Assembly: GCA_964645775.1 (NCBI GenBank)
Contig: CAZYBU010000041.1
Coordinates: 1 to 27,375 of the forward strand
Origin: CAZYBU01 sp964645775
GTDB taxonomy: Bacteria; Spirochaetota; UBA4802; UBA5550
Reading direction: 5' to 3'
DNA: 27,375 bases
Shown here: positions 21,391 through 27,375 of the stretch, in pieces
How the letters are laid out: every line of letters begins with the position of its first letter
How positions within the stretch are numbered: position 1 is the first letter of the stretch
Made by a program: the position numbers and the translations under genes
Notes under the pieces: model-generated
Database searches by the model: none
Seen by the model: the letters and a program-made list of their open reading frames with translations, nothing else
Told to the model about the DNA's origin: nothing

Positions 21391-23238
21391 TTACAGCTTT
21401 TTCCTGGAACGCTTCTGCCTGTACTGGGTAGTCAGGTATTTTTCAATTCCCAGGATGGCCGGTACGGGAATGGTCTCGTCCTTAATTTTGGTCCCGGTAA
21501 TGGTGTCGATGAACTGGTTCACCGATTCCATGCTCTCGGCCACCTGGGGGTCCACCAGGAGGTATTCAACATCGGCCATGAGATAGCGTGAGCTTCTATT
21601 GGGATAGAGATTCTTCCGCGCGTTGTACATGGGGATTACGATCTTGAAATTGCTGGTTCGAAGTTCAGATATGATCCTGGAGAGGTTCCCTTCCCCGGTT
21701 TCAGTGACATCCACAAGATCGGAGAGAGGTATAAGGGGAGCGGGATTGCTCTGGATCTCCTTAACCAGGTTCCGGGTCTCTTTCGAGAGAGAGGCCCGTT
21801 TTACCGGGGAAGAACCTGTTCCCCGGGAGGATGCCGTTCCTCCCGCAGCCGGGTGTCCCGGGACCTTCGGTTTTCCCCCGAAGAGTGAGGAAAAGAACCC
21901 GATGAAGCGTTCGATGATGGAGGGTTTCCTCTCCTGGTGGTGAACCTTCACCGGGACCTCGCTGCGGCCGTATTCCCGGTCAATGTCGTGGATAAGCCTC
22001 GATAACTCGGTCTTTTTCTCATCCTCCGCGAGAACACCTCCGGCCGGAATGCTTCCCTGAAGAATACCTTTCCCCGTGGCGTAAAGGAATTCCAGGTTCC
22101 GTTTCTTCTGCTGACGGGTCGAGGCGTCAAGGGCGGCCAATCTTTCTCTGTTAACCAGGATCTGGTCGTAGAGATCTTTTAATAAAGGTATAAAATGGGG
22201 ATTACTCACATAACAGGGGCTCCCCGTGGCGTCCGTGGCCATGGTTATCTTATCCCTGTCCATCACCTTTTCAGTCCATTGTTTTAACAGATCTTCGTTC
22301 ATCTCCTCCACCAGGGAGATAATGTCTGAGGCCCGGCAGACCTGCTGTTCGCTTATGAGGTTGATGATGTCCGATGTCTTTGTTACGACCGGATCCATGA
22401 CCTGGTCCACCTTCCTGAGACACTCCCTCGTGGCGTGGAAGTTCTTCACCTCTGCCAGGTCTTTCGGGCCCAGGGAGGGTGCGATCTCCTCCAGCAGAAT
22501 ACTCAGGATATAGTCGAGCTTGGAGTCCCGGTAATCGCTGAAAGTGGGGGTCAGGATACCGAAACGTTTCAGCCTTCGTTTCACCGGCTCCTCATGGGTC
22601 TGTATGATAGCCTCCAGGGTCTCCATGGAAAGGCCCTTCTTGACCGCTTCGTAATTGTCCCTGTGGAAACAGAAATCATCGCTGGTCTCTATACCGTTCT
22701 TGTCCGTGCTGTAATTCTTAAACGTGAAGATCGTTTTTCCGATCTCGGTTTTGATGAGCCGGGAAAGCTCTTTACGGCTCCGGGCGTGTTTCGCGAGCTT
22801 GGTCAGGTTAAAGAGCCGGAACTGTTTCAGAAGATCGAGGAGGCTCTTCATACTCTCCTCGTCACGGCTCCTCTGTATCTTGTTATAGATGTCGCTGGTC
22901 ATCAACACTGTCATTTCATAGGTTTCGTCAATGGAGAGCTTCCGGTTCTCGTCCAGTTTGAACCGGAAGGTGATAATGGGGCGGAACTCCTGGGGATAAT
23001 TCTTGATCAGAAGGTCCAGGATGTAAGATATGTTCTTGTTCCGTCCCGGCGTGAAGGGAATCGTTATTTTTCTCGAGTGCCTGAGGGTATCGAGATTGGC
23101 CAGGGATGTCGATCTTCCCTCTGCCACATCTTTCTGGTAAGAGTATATCTCATCCAGGACCTCGACCAGGTGGGGTTCCCGGGCGATGTGACTGTGAAGA
23201 AATGGATATCGATCATTCGCTTCGTGAGAGGAAGGCAT
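21391..23238 (-). CDS. Large soluble protein of unknown function
   Basis: A 615-residue protein that I do not recognise. It lacks a signal peptide and transmembrane helices, so it is probably cytoplasmic. It is rich in charged, helix-forming segments (SLLDLLKQFRLFNLTKLAKHARSRKELSRLI; CLRKVDQVMDPVVTKTSDIINLI). About residues 436-452 hold an aromatic, amphipathic stretch (IIERFIGFFSSLFGG), followed by a Gly/Pro/Ser-rich linker that divides the protein into a long N-terminal part and a C-terminal domain of about 140 residues. The amphipathic stretch may touch a membrane. It has its own strong promoter about 30 bases upstream of ATG 23238 and is convergent to the exporter operon. The even helix content and lack of stop codons over 1.8 kb make it a genuine gene. 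Confidence 0.85.
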   Translation of the reverse strand: MPSSHEANDRYPFLHSHIAREPHLVEVLDEIYSYQKDVAEGRSTSLANLDTLRHSRKITIPFTPGRNKNISYILDLLIKNYPQEFRPIITFRFKLDENRKLSIDETYEMTVLMTSDIYNKIQRSRDEESMKSLLDLLKQFRLFNLTKLAKHARSRKELSRLIKTEIGKTIFTFKNYSTDKNGIETSDDFCFHRDNYEAVKKGLSMETLEAIIQTHEEPVKRRLKRFGILTPTFSDYRDSKLDYILSILLEEIAPSLGPKDLAEVKNFHATRECLRKVDQVMDPVVTKTSDIINLISEQQVCRASDIISLVEEMNEDLLKQWTEKVMDRDKITMATDATGSPCYVSNPHFIPLLKDLYDQILVNRERLAALDASTRQQKKRNLEFLYATGKGILQGSIPAGGVLAEDEKKTELSRLIHDIDREYGRSEVPVKVHHQERKPSIIERFIGFFSSLFGGKPKVPGHPAAGGTASSRGTGSSPVKRASLSKETRNLVKEIQSNPAPLIPLSDLVDVTETGEGNLSRIISELRTSNFKIVIPMYNARKNLYPNRSSRYLMADVEYLLVDPQVAESMESVNQFIDTITGTKIKDETIPVPAILGIEKYLTTQYRQKRSRKKL

Positions 23239-23265
23239 CGTTTTCCCGTATTCATGGAATAATCT

Positions 23266-23295
23266 ATTCTAGCAGAGAAATTTTGCTTTTGTCAA
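23266..23295 (-). promoter_or_regulatory. Strong promoter of the large unknown gene
   Basis: On the minus strand, TTGACA (complement of 23290-23295), an 18-base spacer and TAGAAT (complement of 23266-23271) form a near-consensus sigma-70-type promoter. Transcription would start near 23259, giving a leader of about 20 bases before ATG 23238. Confidence 0.8.
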
Positions 23296-23410
23296 TACAA
23301 TAATGAAAAGACGGCTGATTCTGTGACCTGAAAAAATGCTTGCGCTGGCCTGATGTGCACTTGAAATGGGCCTGTTGCCTGTATTATGTTACCGGAGTCA
23401 GGAGGCTGTC

Positions 23411-24199
23411 TTGGCTGCTCCGAAAAAAACCACGAAAAAAACGCCCAGGAAACAGATAAAATCCTCAGGTGGACATCCATTTTATATCCTCCTGATTATG
23501 GTTCTGCTTACTGTTATTCTTCTCCTTGTCAACAGCCGGAACCGTGAGGATAAACCGGAGGGGAAAGACCTCTGGGCCCTGATCGATTCCGGTAAAAAAG
23601 GAGTCGAAAGCCTCTTTGAAAGAGAACCGGAACTTCCAGACGAAACGCCCGCCATAAAGAAAACTTCTCCTGAGGAAGGTAAGATCGACAGTGAAAAGGA
23701 ACCGGAGAAACCTCCCGCTGAAGAGAAGAGGACCACTGAAACGATCGATGAAAGAGAACAGGATCAACGTGTACCCGGAAAGGAAGCCGGTACCCGGAAG
23801 GTACGTCTCTACTTTTTACGCGTAGAACCGGAAAGCGGCAAGGTCTCTCTGGCCACAACGACACGTTTGGCGGACAAAAAGTCTCCCTTGAAGGAGACCA
23901 TGGAATTATTGACCCGCGGGCCCTCATCCTCGGAGAAAAGACGGGGGCTTCTTACGGCCCTTCCCGGGGAACTCAGGATTCGCAGCGTAAAGGTCCGGGG
24001 TAACGTGGCTTACGTGGACCTGAACGAGGCCGCGGAATATGGCGGCGGAGCCCAGATCATGATCTCGCGCGTCGATCAGATCGTCTATACCGCGACCCAG
24101 TTCAAGGGTATTGACGCCGTTCAGATTACCATTAACGGCAGGGTCAAAAAGACCCTGGGAAGTGATGGGATAGCCATAGGCGGGCCTATCAGACGTTAG
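23411..24199 (+). CDS. Membrane-anchored GerMN-domain protein
   Basis: A 262-residue protein. The start is taken as TTG 23411, because GGAGG lies five bases upstream and the product begins with a Lys-rich stretch (MAAPKKTTKKTPRKQIK). A frame extension to 23366 lacks a site. One transmembrane helix (residues 23-40, PFYILLIMVLLTVILLLV) is followed by a highly charged, Glu/Lys/Pro-rich linker of about 85 residues. The C-terminal 120 residues form a GerMN domain: VRLYFLRVEPESGKV, KETMELLTRGPSSSEKRRGLLTALP, NVAYVDLNEA, ISRVDQIVYTATQF and VQITINGR. GerMN domains occur in spore germination and in cell-envelope lipoproteins of non-sporulating bacteria; the linker suggests a reach across the periplasm towards the cell wall. 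The gene lies 13 bases ahead of the CYTH gene. Confidence 0.88.
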   Translation: MAAPKKTTKKTPRKQIKSSGGHPFYILLIMVLLTVILLLVNSRNREDKPEGKDLWALIDSGKKGVESLFEREPELPDETPAIKKTSPEEGKIDSEKEPEKPPAEEKRTTETIDEREQDQRVPGKEAGTRKVRLYFLRVEPESGKVSLATTTRLADKKSPLKETMELLTRGPSSSEKRRGLLTALPGELRIRSVKVRGNVAYVDLNEAAEYGGGAQIMISRVDQIVYTATQFKGIDAVQITINGRVKKTLGSDGIAIGGPIRR

Positions 24200-24212
24200 C
24201 AGGAGAGACAAT

Positions 24213-24740
24213 ATGCTTGAGATCGAGATCAAGTCGCCCACCCGTGATTACAAGGACGTACTGAAGAAAATATCGCTCATGGGATTCGAGTTCACCGAGA
24301 CCCGGGTGGAAGAGGATATCTATTTCAATCATCCCTCCAGAGACTTCTCTTCAACGGACGAGGCCCTGAGAATTCGAAAGGTGAACAGTAAAAATATTCT
24401 GACATATAAGGGTCCGAAACTGGGGGGGCGGGCCAAGAGCCGCGTTGAACGGGAGGTCTACGTCGAGAATCTTGAAATCATGACAGGAATACTCATATCT
24501 CTCGGTTTCGTGGCTTCAGGCCATGTTACCAAGACCCGGAGTATCTACAGTATGGATGACGTGGAGATCACCATCGACCGGGTGGAAGGCCTGGGTGATT
24601 ACGTGGAGATCGAAAAAAAAGGGGAGGACAGGGAAGCTATCGAAAATGAGCTTTTCGGTCTGGCCGATGAACTGGGACTCAGGGACTTCGAGAGAAGATC
24701 GTACCTTGAGATGATCCTCGGAATCTACGATACGGACTGA
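24213..24740 (+). CDS. cyaB: CYTH-domain protein, class IV adenylate cyclase-like (CyaB)
   Basis: A 175-residue CYTH-fold protein. The ExExK signature is at residues 3-7 (MLEIEIK), and the inner charged strands that line the tunnel follow: ALRIRK, LTYKGP, SRVEREVYV, TKTRSIY, VEITIDRVEGLGDYVEIE. This is the arrangement in class IV adenylate cyclases (CyaB) and related triphosphate hydrolases, which bind a triphosphate and Mg2+ in the tunnel. Whether it makes cAMP or cleaves triphosphates or thiamine triphosphate cannot be told from the sequence. ATG 24213 follows AGGAGAG at good spacing, 13 bases after the GerMN gene, so the two are probably cotranscribed. No cAMP-receptor gene is in the window. 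Confidence 0.88.
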   Translation: MLEIEIKSPTRDYKDVLKKISLMGFEFTETRVEEDIYFNHPSRDFSSTDEALRIRKVNSKNILTYKGPKLGGRAKSRVEREVYVENLEIMTGILISLGFVASGHVTKTRSIYSMDDVEITIDRVEGLGDYVEIEKKGEDREAIENELFGLADELGLRDFERRSYLEMILGIYDTD

Positions 24741-24749
24741 GGTCATAAA

Positions 24750-24775
24750 AAGGCCCTGCTGTATGACAGGGCCTT
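24750..24775 (-). terminator. Perfect hairpin after the CYTH gene, T run on the minus strand
   Basis: AAGGCCCTG (24750-24758) and CAGGGCCTT (24767-24775) form a perfect 9-bp stem with an 8-base loop. The T run (complement of A residues at 24747-24751) is on the minus strand, so it works best as a terminator of leftward transcription. For the CYTH gene it is a stable stem without T tail and may still protect the mRNA end. Confidence 0.55.
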
Positions 24776-24933
24776 AAACTGTGTCTCCTCTCTCTCAAGA
24801 AGAACACTTTACGAGTCTCACATATCTTGGAAACCGAAAATGCGAAAAAAGTTTCATAAAAATTCATTTTTCCCAGATATTTTTTTGAAAAAGATACTTT
24901 TGAGTGCGCAAATCGTGAATTTTCATCCCCGCC

Positions 24934-25045
24934 GCCGCCCGCGGCGGGGATATCAGAGTTCGCATGATGAATTGTTATCTCAGCCGCCCGCGGCGGGGAT
25001 ATCAGAGTTCGCATGATGAATTGTTATCTCAGCCGCCCGCGGCGG
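24934..25045. repeat. 49-bp tandem repeat, two full copies and one partial
   Basis: Copies are at 24934-24982 and 24983-25031, identical over 49 bases, followed by the first 14 bases of a third (25032-25045). The unit starts with GCCGCCCGCGGCGGGGATAT and ends with GTTATCTCA. Each GC-rich start can fold: ATCCCCGCCGC (24925-24935) pairs perfectly with GCGGCGGGGAT (24941-24951), and the last copy forms a 13-bp stem (25024-25036 with 25040-25052, one mismatch). Confidence 0.85.
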
Positions 25046-25215
25046 CGGAGATACCTGAGGCAGTGCAAAATAGAGTTTGGTAATAAATACTCGCTTTATT
25101 TATTGATAGAAAAACAGATTATTCGGTCAGTGGATTAAAATCAGTTTACTCTGACTGTATGGAAGAGGCAAAAAAAGTTTATTCTTATTCAGGTTTTTAC
25201 TATCCCGGATCTTCT

Positions 25216-25269
25216 GCCGTCAGGTGCGACGGCCGATACCGGTTTGGTCGTCCAAAAGAGGACCGGTAT
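25216..25269. other. Two adjacent stem-loops upstream of the DtxR gene
   Basis: GCCGTC-AGGTGC-GACGGC (25216-25233) is a perfect 6-bp stem. Two bases later ATACCGGT (25236-25243) pairs with ACCGGTAT (25262-25269) around an inner TTGG-TCGT-CCAA stem. The pair could be part of a small RNA or a leader structure. No T run follows. Confidence 0.45.
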
Positions 25270-25322
25270 TTCTGAATATGAAAAAAATTCAGCATGAGTC
25301 CTTATTTTTGACAGAAAAATGT

Positions 25323-25363
25323 TTGACATATTTGACAAGCCTGAAAATGTTAGAGACATCTAA
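25323..25363 (+). promoter_or_regulatory. Promoter/operator region of the DtxR-feo operon
   Basis: TTGACA occurs three times in 30 bases (25308-25313, 25323-25328, 25332-25337), giving overlapping -35 candidates; the -10 is not clear. TTAGA-GACA-TCTAA (25350-25363) is a 5-bp inverted repeat with a 4-base spacer, sited 11 bases before the start codon. Its TTAG/CTAA-like ends resemble metal-regulator boxes, so it may be the DtxR-type autoregulatory site. Confidence 0.45.
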
Positions 25364-25374
25364 AAGGTGATGCC

Positions 25375-25866
25375 ATGACCTACGAGCTTACAGAGACTCT
25401 TGAAAATTACCTGGAAAGCATCTACACCATAATCATGAATAAAAATGGTGTCAGGGTAAAGGACATAGCCCGGGGAATGGGAGTAAAAAGCTCCACGGTA
25501 ACGGTTGCCCTGCGCTCCCTGGAGAAGAACGGGTACATTAACTACGAACCCTACGGGATAATATCCCTTACCCGTAAAGGGAATCTTCGGGCCCGGCAGC
25601 TTACGGAACGTCACAGGTTCATCAAAAAATTCTTAATGAAAATACTCGGTATCGATGGCCGGCGGGCCGAAGAGGCATCCTGCAGCATCGAACACGCCCT
25701 GGACCAGGAGACCTTTCATCGCTTTGTCCAGTTCGTACGATATATCTATCACCTGAATGGGGACGATCCGGCCTGGATCGAGGAGTTCAAGAAATTCTGT
25801 GCCGATAACGAAATTCCTTTCTCCCAGGATGGCAGTTTTCCCGATGAGTACCTGAAGGATTTCTGA
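25375..25866 (+). CDS. DtxR-family metal-dependent regulator
   Basis: A 163-residue regulator. The N-terminal winged helix (LENYLESIYTIIMNKNGVRVKDIARGMGVKSSTVTVALRSLEKNGYINYEPYGIISLTRKG) is typical of DtxR/IdeR/MntR. The dimer/metal domain follows with RHRFIKKFLMKILGI, EEASCSIEHAL and the His/Glu residues used to bind Fe2+ or Mn2+. It lacks the SH3-like third domain, so it is of the shorter MntR/TroR-like type. AAAAGGTGA precedes ATG 25375. Since feoA and feoB follow on the same strand, it most likely senses ferrous iron and represses the operon when iron is plentiful. An inverted repeat directly upstream may be its own operator. Confidence 0.92.
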   Translation: MTYELTETLENYLESIYTIIMNKNGVRVKDIARGMGVKSSTVTVALRSLEKNGYINYEPYGIISLTRKGNLRARQLTERHRFIKKFLMKILGIDGRRAEEASCSIEHALDQETFHRFVQFVRYIYHLNGDDPAWIEEFKKFCADNEIPFSQDGSFPDEYLKDF

Positions 25867-25929
25867 GGCCGCTGATTATTCTTTTTTTTTGCAAATAATA
25901 TTAGAATTATCGAGTAAAAAACGAATCTT

Positions 25930-25946
25930 GAAGCCCGGAGGGCTTC
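25930..25946 (+). promoter_or_regulatory. Hairpin between the DtxR gene and feoA
   Basis: GAAGCCC (25930-25936) and GGGCTTC (25940-25946) form a perfect 7-bp stem with a GGA loop, ending five bases ahead of the AGGAGG site of feoA. It has no T run, so it is more likely to affect mRNA processing or feoA translation than to end transcription. Confidence 0.5.
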
Positions 25947-25960
25947 TGCTCAGGAGGAGT

Positions 25961-26203
25961 ATGGTAACACAATTCAGGTATCTAAGGGAAGGCGATAAAG
26001 GAGTGGTGCGTGGTTACCGGGGGGCGGATGGATACCTGCGTAAAAAGCTTCTGGCCATGGGGCTTACCCGCAATACCCGGTTCTCCGTAATCCGCAGAGC
26101 TCCTCTCGGTGATCCGGTGGAGATTGAACTCAGGGGATTCAGAATTTTTCTTAGAGAGAGTGAAGCCGGGATTATCGAGTTTACCGTAGAGGATCAGGAT
26201 TGA
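25961..26203 (+). CDS. feoA: FeoA-type iron transport accessory protein
   Basis: An 80-residue SH3-like protein of the FeoA family: LREGDKGVVRGYRG, LRKKLLAMGLTRNTRFSVIRRAPLGDPVEIELRGFRIFLRESEAGIIEF. FeoA is a small cytoplasmic partner needed by the FeoB permease. ATG 25961 follows CAGGAGG; the frame is open upstream to 25889, but that stretch contains the intergenic hairpin. The stop codon overlaps the TTG start of feoB. It is cotranscribed with the DtxR regulator upstream, from which it is separated by 94 bases. Confidence 0.93.
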   Translation: MVTQFRYLREGDKGVVRGYRGADGYLRKKLLAMGLTRNTRFSVIRRAPLGDPVEIELRGFRIFLRESEAGIIEFTVEDQD

Positions 26204-27375
26204 AACCTCGAAAGATAGCCGTTATCGGGAACCCCAATTCTGGTAAAACGACCCTGTTCAACGGACTGACCGGCGCTCGTCAGAAAACGGGGAACTGGGC
26301 CGGGGTCTCCGTTGAGAAGTGGAGCGGTTCAGCGACCATGGGGAAAACGGAAGTGGAGATGGTTGATCTTCCCGGTGTCTATTCCTTTACTTCTTCCTCC
26401 GAGGATGAGGTTTTGGCCCGTGATTATATCATGAATCGGGACTACGACCTGGTCCTTAACATCGCCGATGCCACGAACTTCGAAAGGAACATGTTTCTCA
26501 CCCTGCACCTTATTGAGATGAAGGTCCCCATGGTGCTGGTTCTGAATATGATGGATCTGGCAAAGCAGGATGGTCTTTCCATTGACATTGATAAACTCTC
26601 CTCCTGCCTGGATCTTCCCGTGACCGGTATCTCGGCCATCGACCACAATGACATCCTGCGCCTGCGAGGTTTTCTTGAAGGATGTCTTAAGCTGAAAAGG
26701 GTCTCTTCCTTTACGGTCGGTTATCCGGAATCGATTGAGAGAACCATCCGCGAATTTTCACTGGAATTGAAGGACATGTCGGACCAGACAGGCGTCCATG
26801 TCCGATGGCTGGCCACAAGGATCATAGAAGGTGATCTCTGGTTCACGCGTAAGGCCCTGCTTCTGGGGAGCCTGGATCGGGAAGACGTGGAACCCCTCCT
26901 TGCTGATATAAAAGTAGAACTGGAAGAAAATCCGGACGTGGTTGTTGCCGATTCCATTTACTCGCGCATAGAAGAGATCACGGCCCGCTGCGTGAATCAT
27001 CAGAAAAGGGGACGTTTATCCGACCGGGTGGACGACCTTGTCATGAACCGTTTCGCCGGAATCCCTATTTTTCTGGGTTTAATGTTTCTTGTCTTCTGGA
27101 GCGTTATGAGTTTCGGCGGGTCTTTCATTGAGTTTTTCGAAAAACTCTCCGGAGTCCTCTTTATCGATGGCAGCGCAATCCTGCTCCGTTCCGTGGAGGC
27201 CCCGGGGCCTGTCGTAAGGATTGTCTCTTCGGGAATCGGTTCCGGTATTCAGGCTGTGTCATCTTTCATTCCTGTCGTCTTTGTAATGTATTTTATGCTT
27301 ACCCTTCTTGAGAATACCGGTTACATGGCCCGGGCCGCCTTTGTCATGGACCGCTTCATGCGGATGATCGGATTG
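26200..27375 (+). CDS. feoB: FeoB ferrous iron permease (3' partial)
   Basis: The first 392 residues are in the window, about half of a normal FeoB. The start is TTG 26200, which overlaps the feoA stop (TTGA) and gives MKPRKIAVIGNPNSGKTTLFNGLTG. The N-terminal G-protein domain is complete: G1 GNPNSGKTT, the switch region TGNWAGVSVEKWSG (Ser where FeoB usually has Thr in GVTVEK), G3 VDLPGVYSF, and G4 NMMD. A helical GDP-dissociation-inhibitor-like segment follows, then the first membrane helices (IPIFLGLMFLVFWSVMSFGG; SSFIPVVFVMYFMLTLLENTGYMARAAFVMDRFM), which include the first part of the Fe2+ Gate region. The protein imports Fe2+ across the inner membrane. The gene runs past the window end. 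Confidence 0.96.
   Translation, partial: MKPRKIAVIGNPNSGKTTLFNGLTGARQKTGNWAGVSVEKWSGSATMGKTEVEMVDLPGVYSFTSSSEDEVLARDYIMNRDYDLVLNIADATNFERNMFLTLHLIEMKVPMVLVLNMMDLAKQDGLSIDIDKLSSCLDLPVTGISAIDHNDILRLRGFLEGCLKLKRVSSFTVGYPESIERTIREFSLELKDMSDQTGVHVRWLATRIIEGDLWFTRKALLLGSLDREDVEPLLADIKVELEENPDVVVADSIYSRIEEITARCVNHQKRGRLSDRVDDLVMNRFAGIPIFLGLMFLVFWSVMSFGGSFIEFFEKLSGVLFIDGSAILLRSVEAPGPVVRIVSSGIGSGIQAVSSFIPVVFVMYFMLTLLENTGYMARAAFVMDRFMRMIGL

Larger units (their letters stand above)
24741..25374. other. 634-base non-coding region rich in hairpins upstream of the iron operon
   Basis: No gene is seen on either strand. From left to right it holds the hairpin at 24750-24775, an AT-rich stretch, the 49-bp tandem repeat with GC-rich hairpins (24925-25054), AATAAATA/TATTTATT (25082-25089/25097-25104), GCCGTC-AGGTGC-GACGGC (25216-25233), ATACCGGT/ACCGGTAT (25236-25243/25262-25269) with an inner TTGG/CCAA stem, and the promoter/operator region of the DtxR gene. 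Confidence 0.6.

Noticed and set aside
22435..23262. Long + strand frame opposite the large unknown gene
   Set aside because: It includes the minus-strand promoter region and has no ribosome binding site. The minus-strand frame is longer, has a strong promoter and better protein-like composition.
24750..24775. Normal intrinsic terminator for the CYTH gene
   Set aside because: The stem is perfect but the T run is on the opposite strand, so it is listed as a minus-strand terminator instead.
24934..25045. CRISPR-like repeat
   Set aside because: The copies are directly adjacent without spacers and there are no cas genes; it is a plain tandem repeat.
25889..25960. N-terminal extension of FeoA
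   Set aside because: It covers the hairpin and the AGGAGG site; known FeoA proteins are about 75-85 residues.
1..27375. tRNA or rRNA genes, prophage genes, intact insertion sequences
   Set aside because: I looked for the usual signatures (GTTCRANNC loops with acceptor stems, transposase or integrase motifs, phage structural genes) and found none I could support.

Overview
The window looks like the chromosome of a diderm (Gram-negative-type), anaerobic or microaerobic bacterium. It has a periplasm-facing uptake hydrogenase, several predicted outer-membrane beta-barrels, Tat signals and a LolA-like periplasmic lipoprotein-sorting homologue. A spirochaete or deltaproteobacterium-like lineage would fit, but I see no marker that settles it (no rRNA, no tRNA). 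TTG and GTG starts are frequent, and many genes are preceded by strong GGAGG-type ribosome binding sites.

Layout. (1) 1-3119, + strand: three tandem paralogous outer-membrane barrel genes, the first cut by the window edge. Two have an N-terminal repeat domain; the third lacks it. (2) 3120-4248: an about 1.1 kb stretch without a gene, filled with short hairpins that mostly share a TCC loop and partly bracketed by a 26-bp direct repeat. (3) 4249-4834: a broken sulfatase gene joined to what may be the 3' end of an unrelated membrane-protein gene. (4) 4825-8417, - strand: RluA-type pseudouridine synthase, NfeD-like membrane protein, and a large antiporter/TrkA-N/EIIA fusion. (5) 8471-13670, - strand: a complete hybOABC-type [NiFe]-hydrogenase operon with candidate promoter, upstream palindrome and a clear terminator. 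The small subunit has Asp in place of one proximal-cluster Cys. (6) 13918-15364: a radical SAM gene (-) and an FmdB-type zinc ribbon gene (+). (7) 15436-15630, -: a decayed Uma2-family nuclease gene. (8) 15706-21319, +: a TetR regulator with two matching operators, then an MMPL/RND exporter, a LolA-like protein and an outer-membrane barrel. Together they could form a trans-envelope lipid or hydrophobic-compound transport system. (9) 21391-23238, -: a large unrecognised protein with a strong promoter. (10) 23411-24740, +: a GerMN-domain membrane protein and a CYTH/class IV cyclase. (11) 24741-25374: hairpins and a 49-bp tandem repeat. (12) 25375 to the end, +: a DtxR-family regulator, feoA and feoB (cut by the window end), i.e. 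a metal-regulated ferrous iron uptake operon.

Physiologically, the hydrogenase would oxidise H2 at the periplasmic face and pass electrons through HybA/HybB to quinone. The Feo system would supply ferrous iron, needed among other things for Fe-S and Ni-Fe cofactors; that link is inference. No hydrogenase maturation genes (hyp, hybD) lie in the window. The most unusual items are the TCC-loop hairpin array, the Cys-to-Asp ligand change in HybO, the hairpin-rich 49-bp repeat region ahead of the iron operon, and the two-operator TetR/MMPL/LolA-like/barrel cassette.
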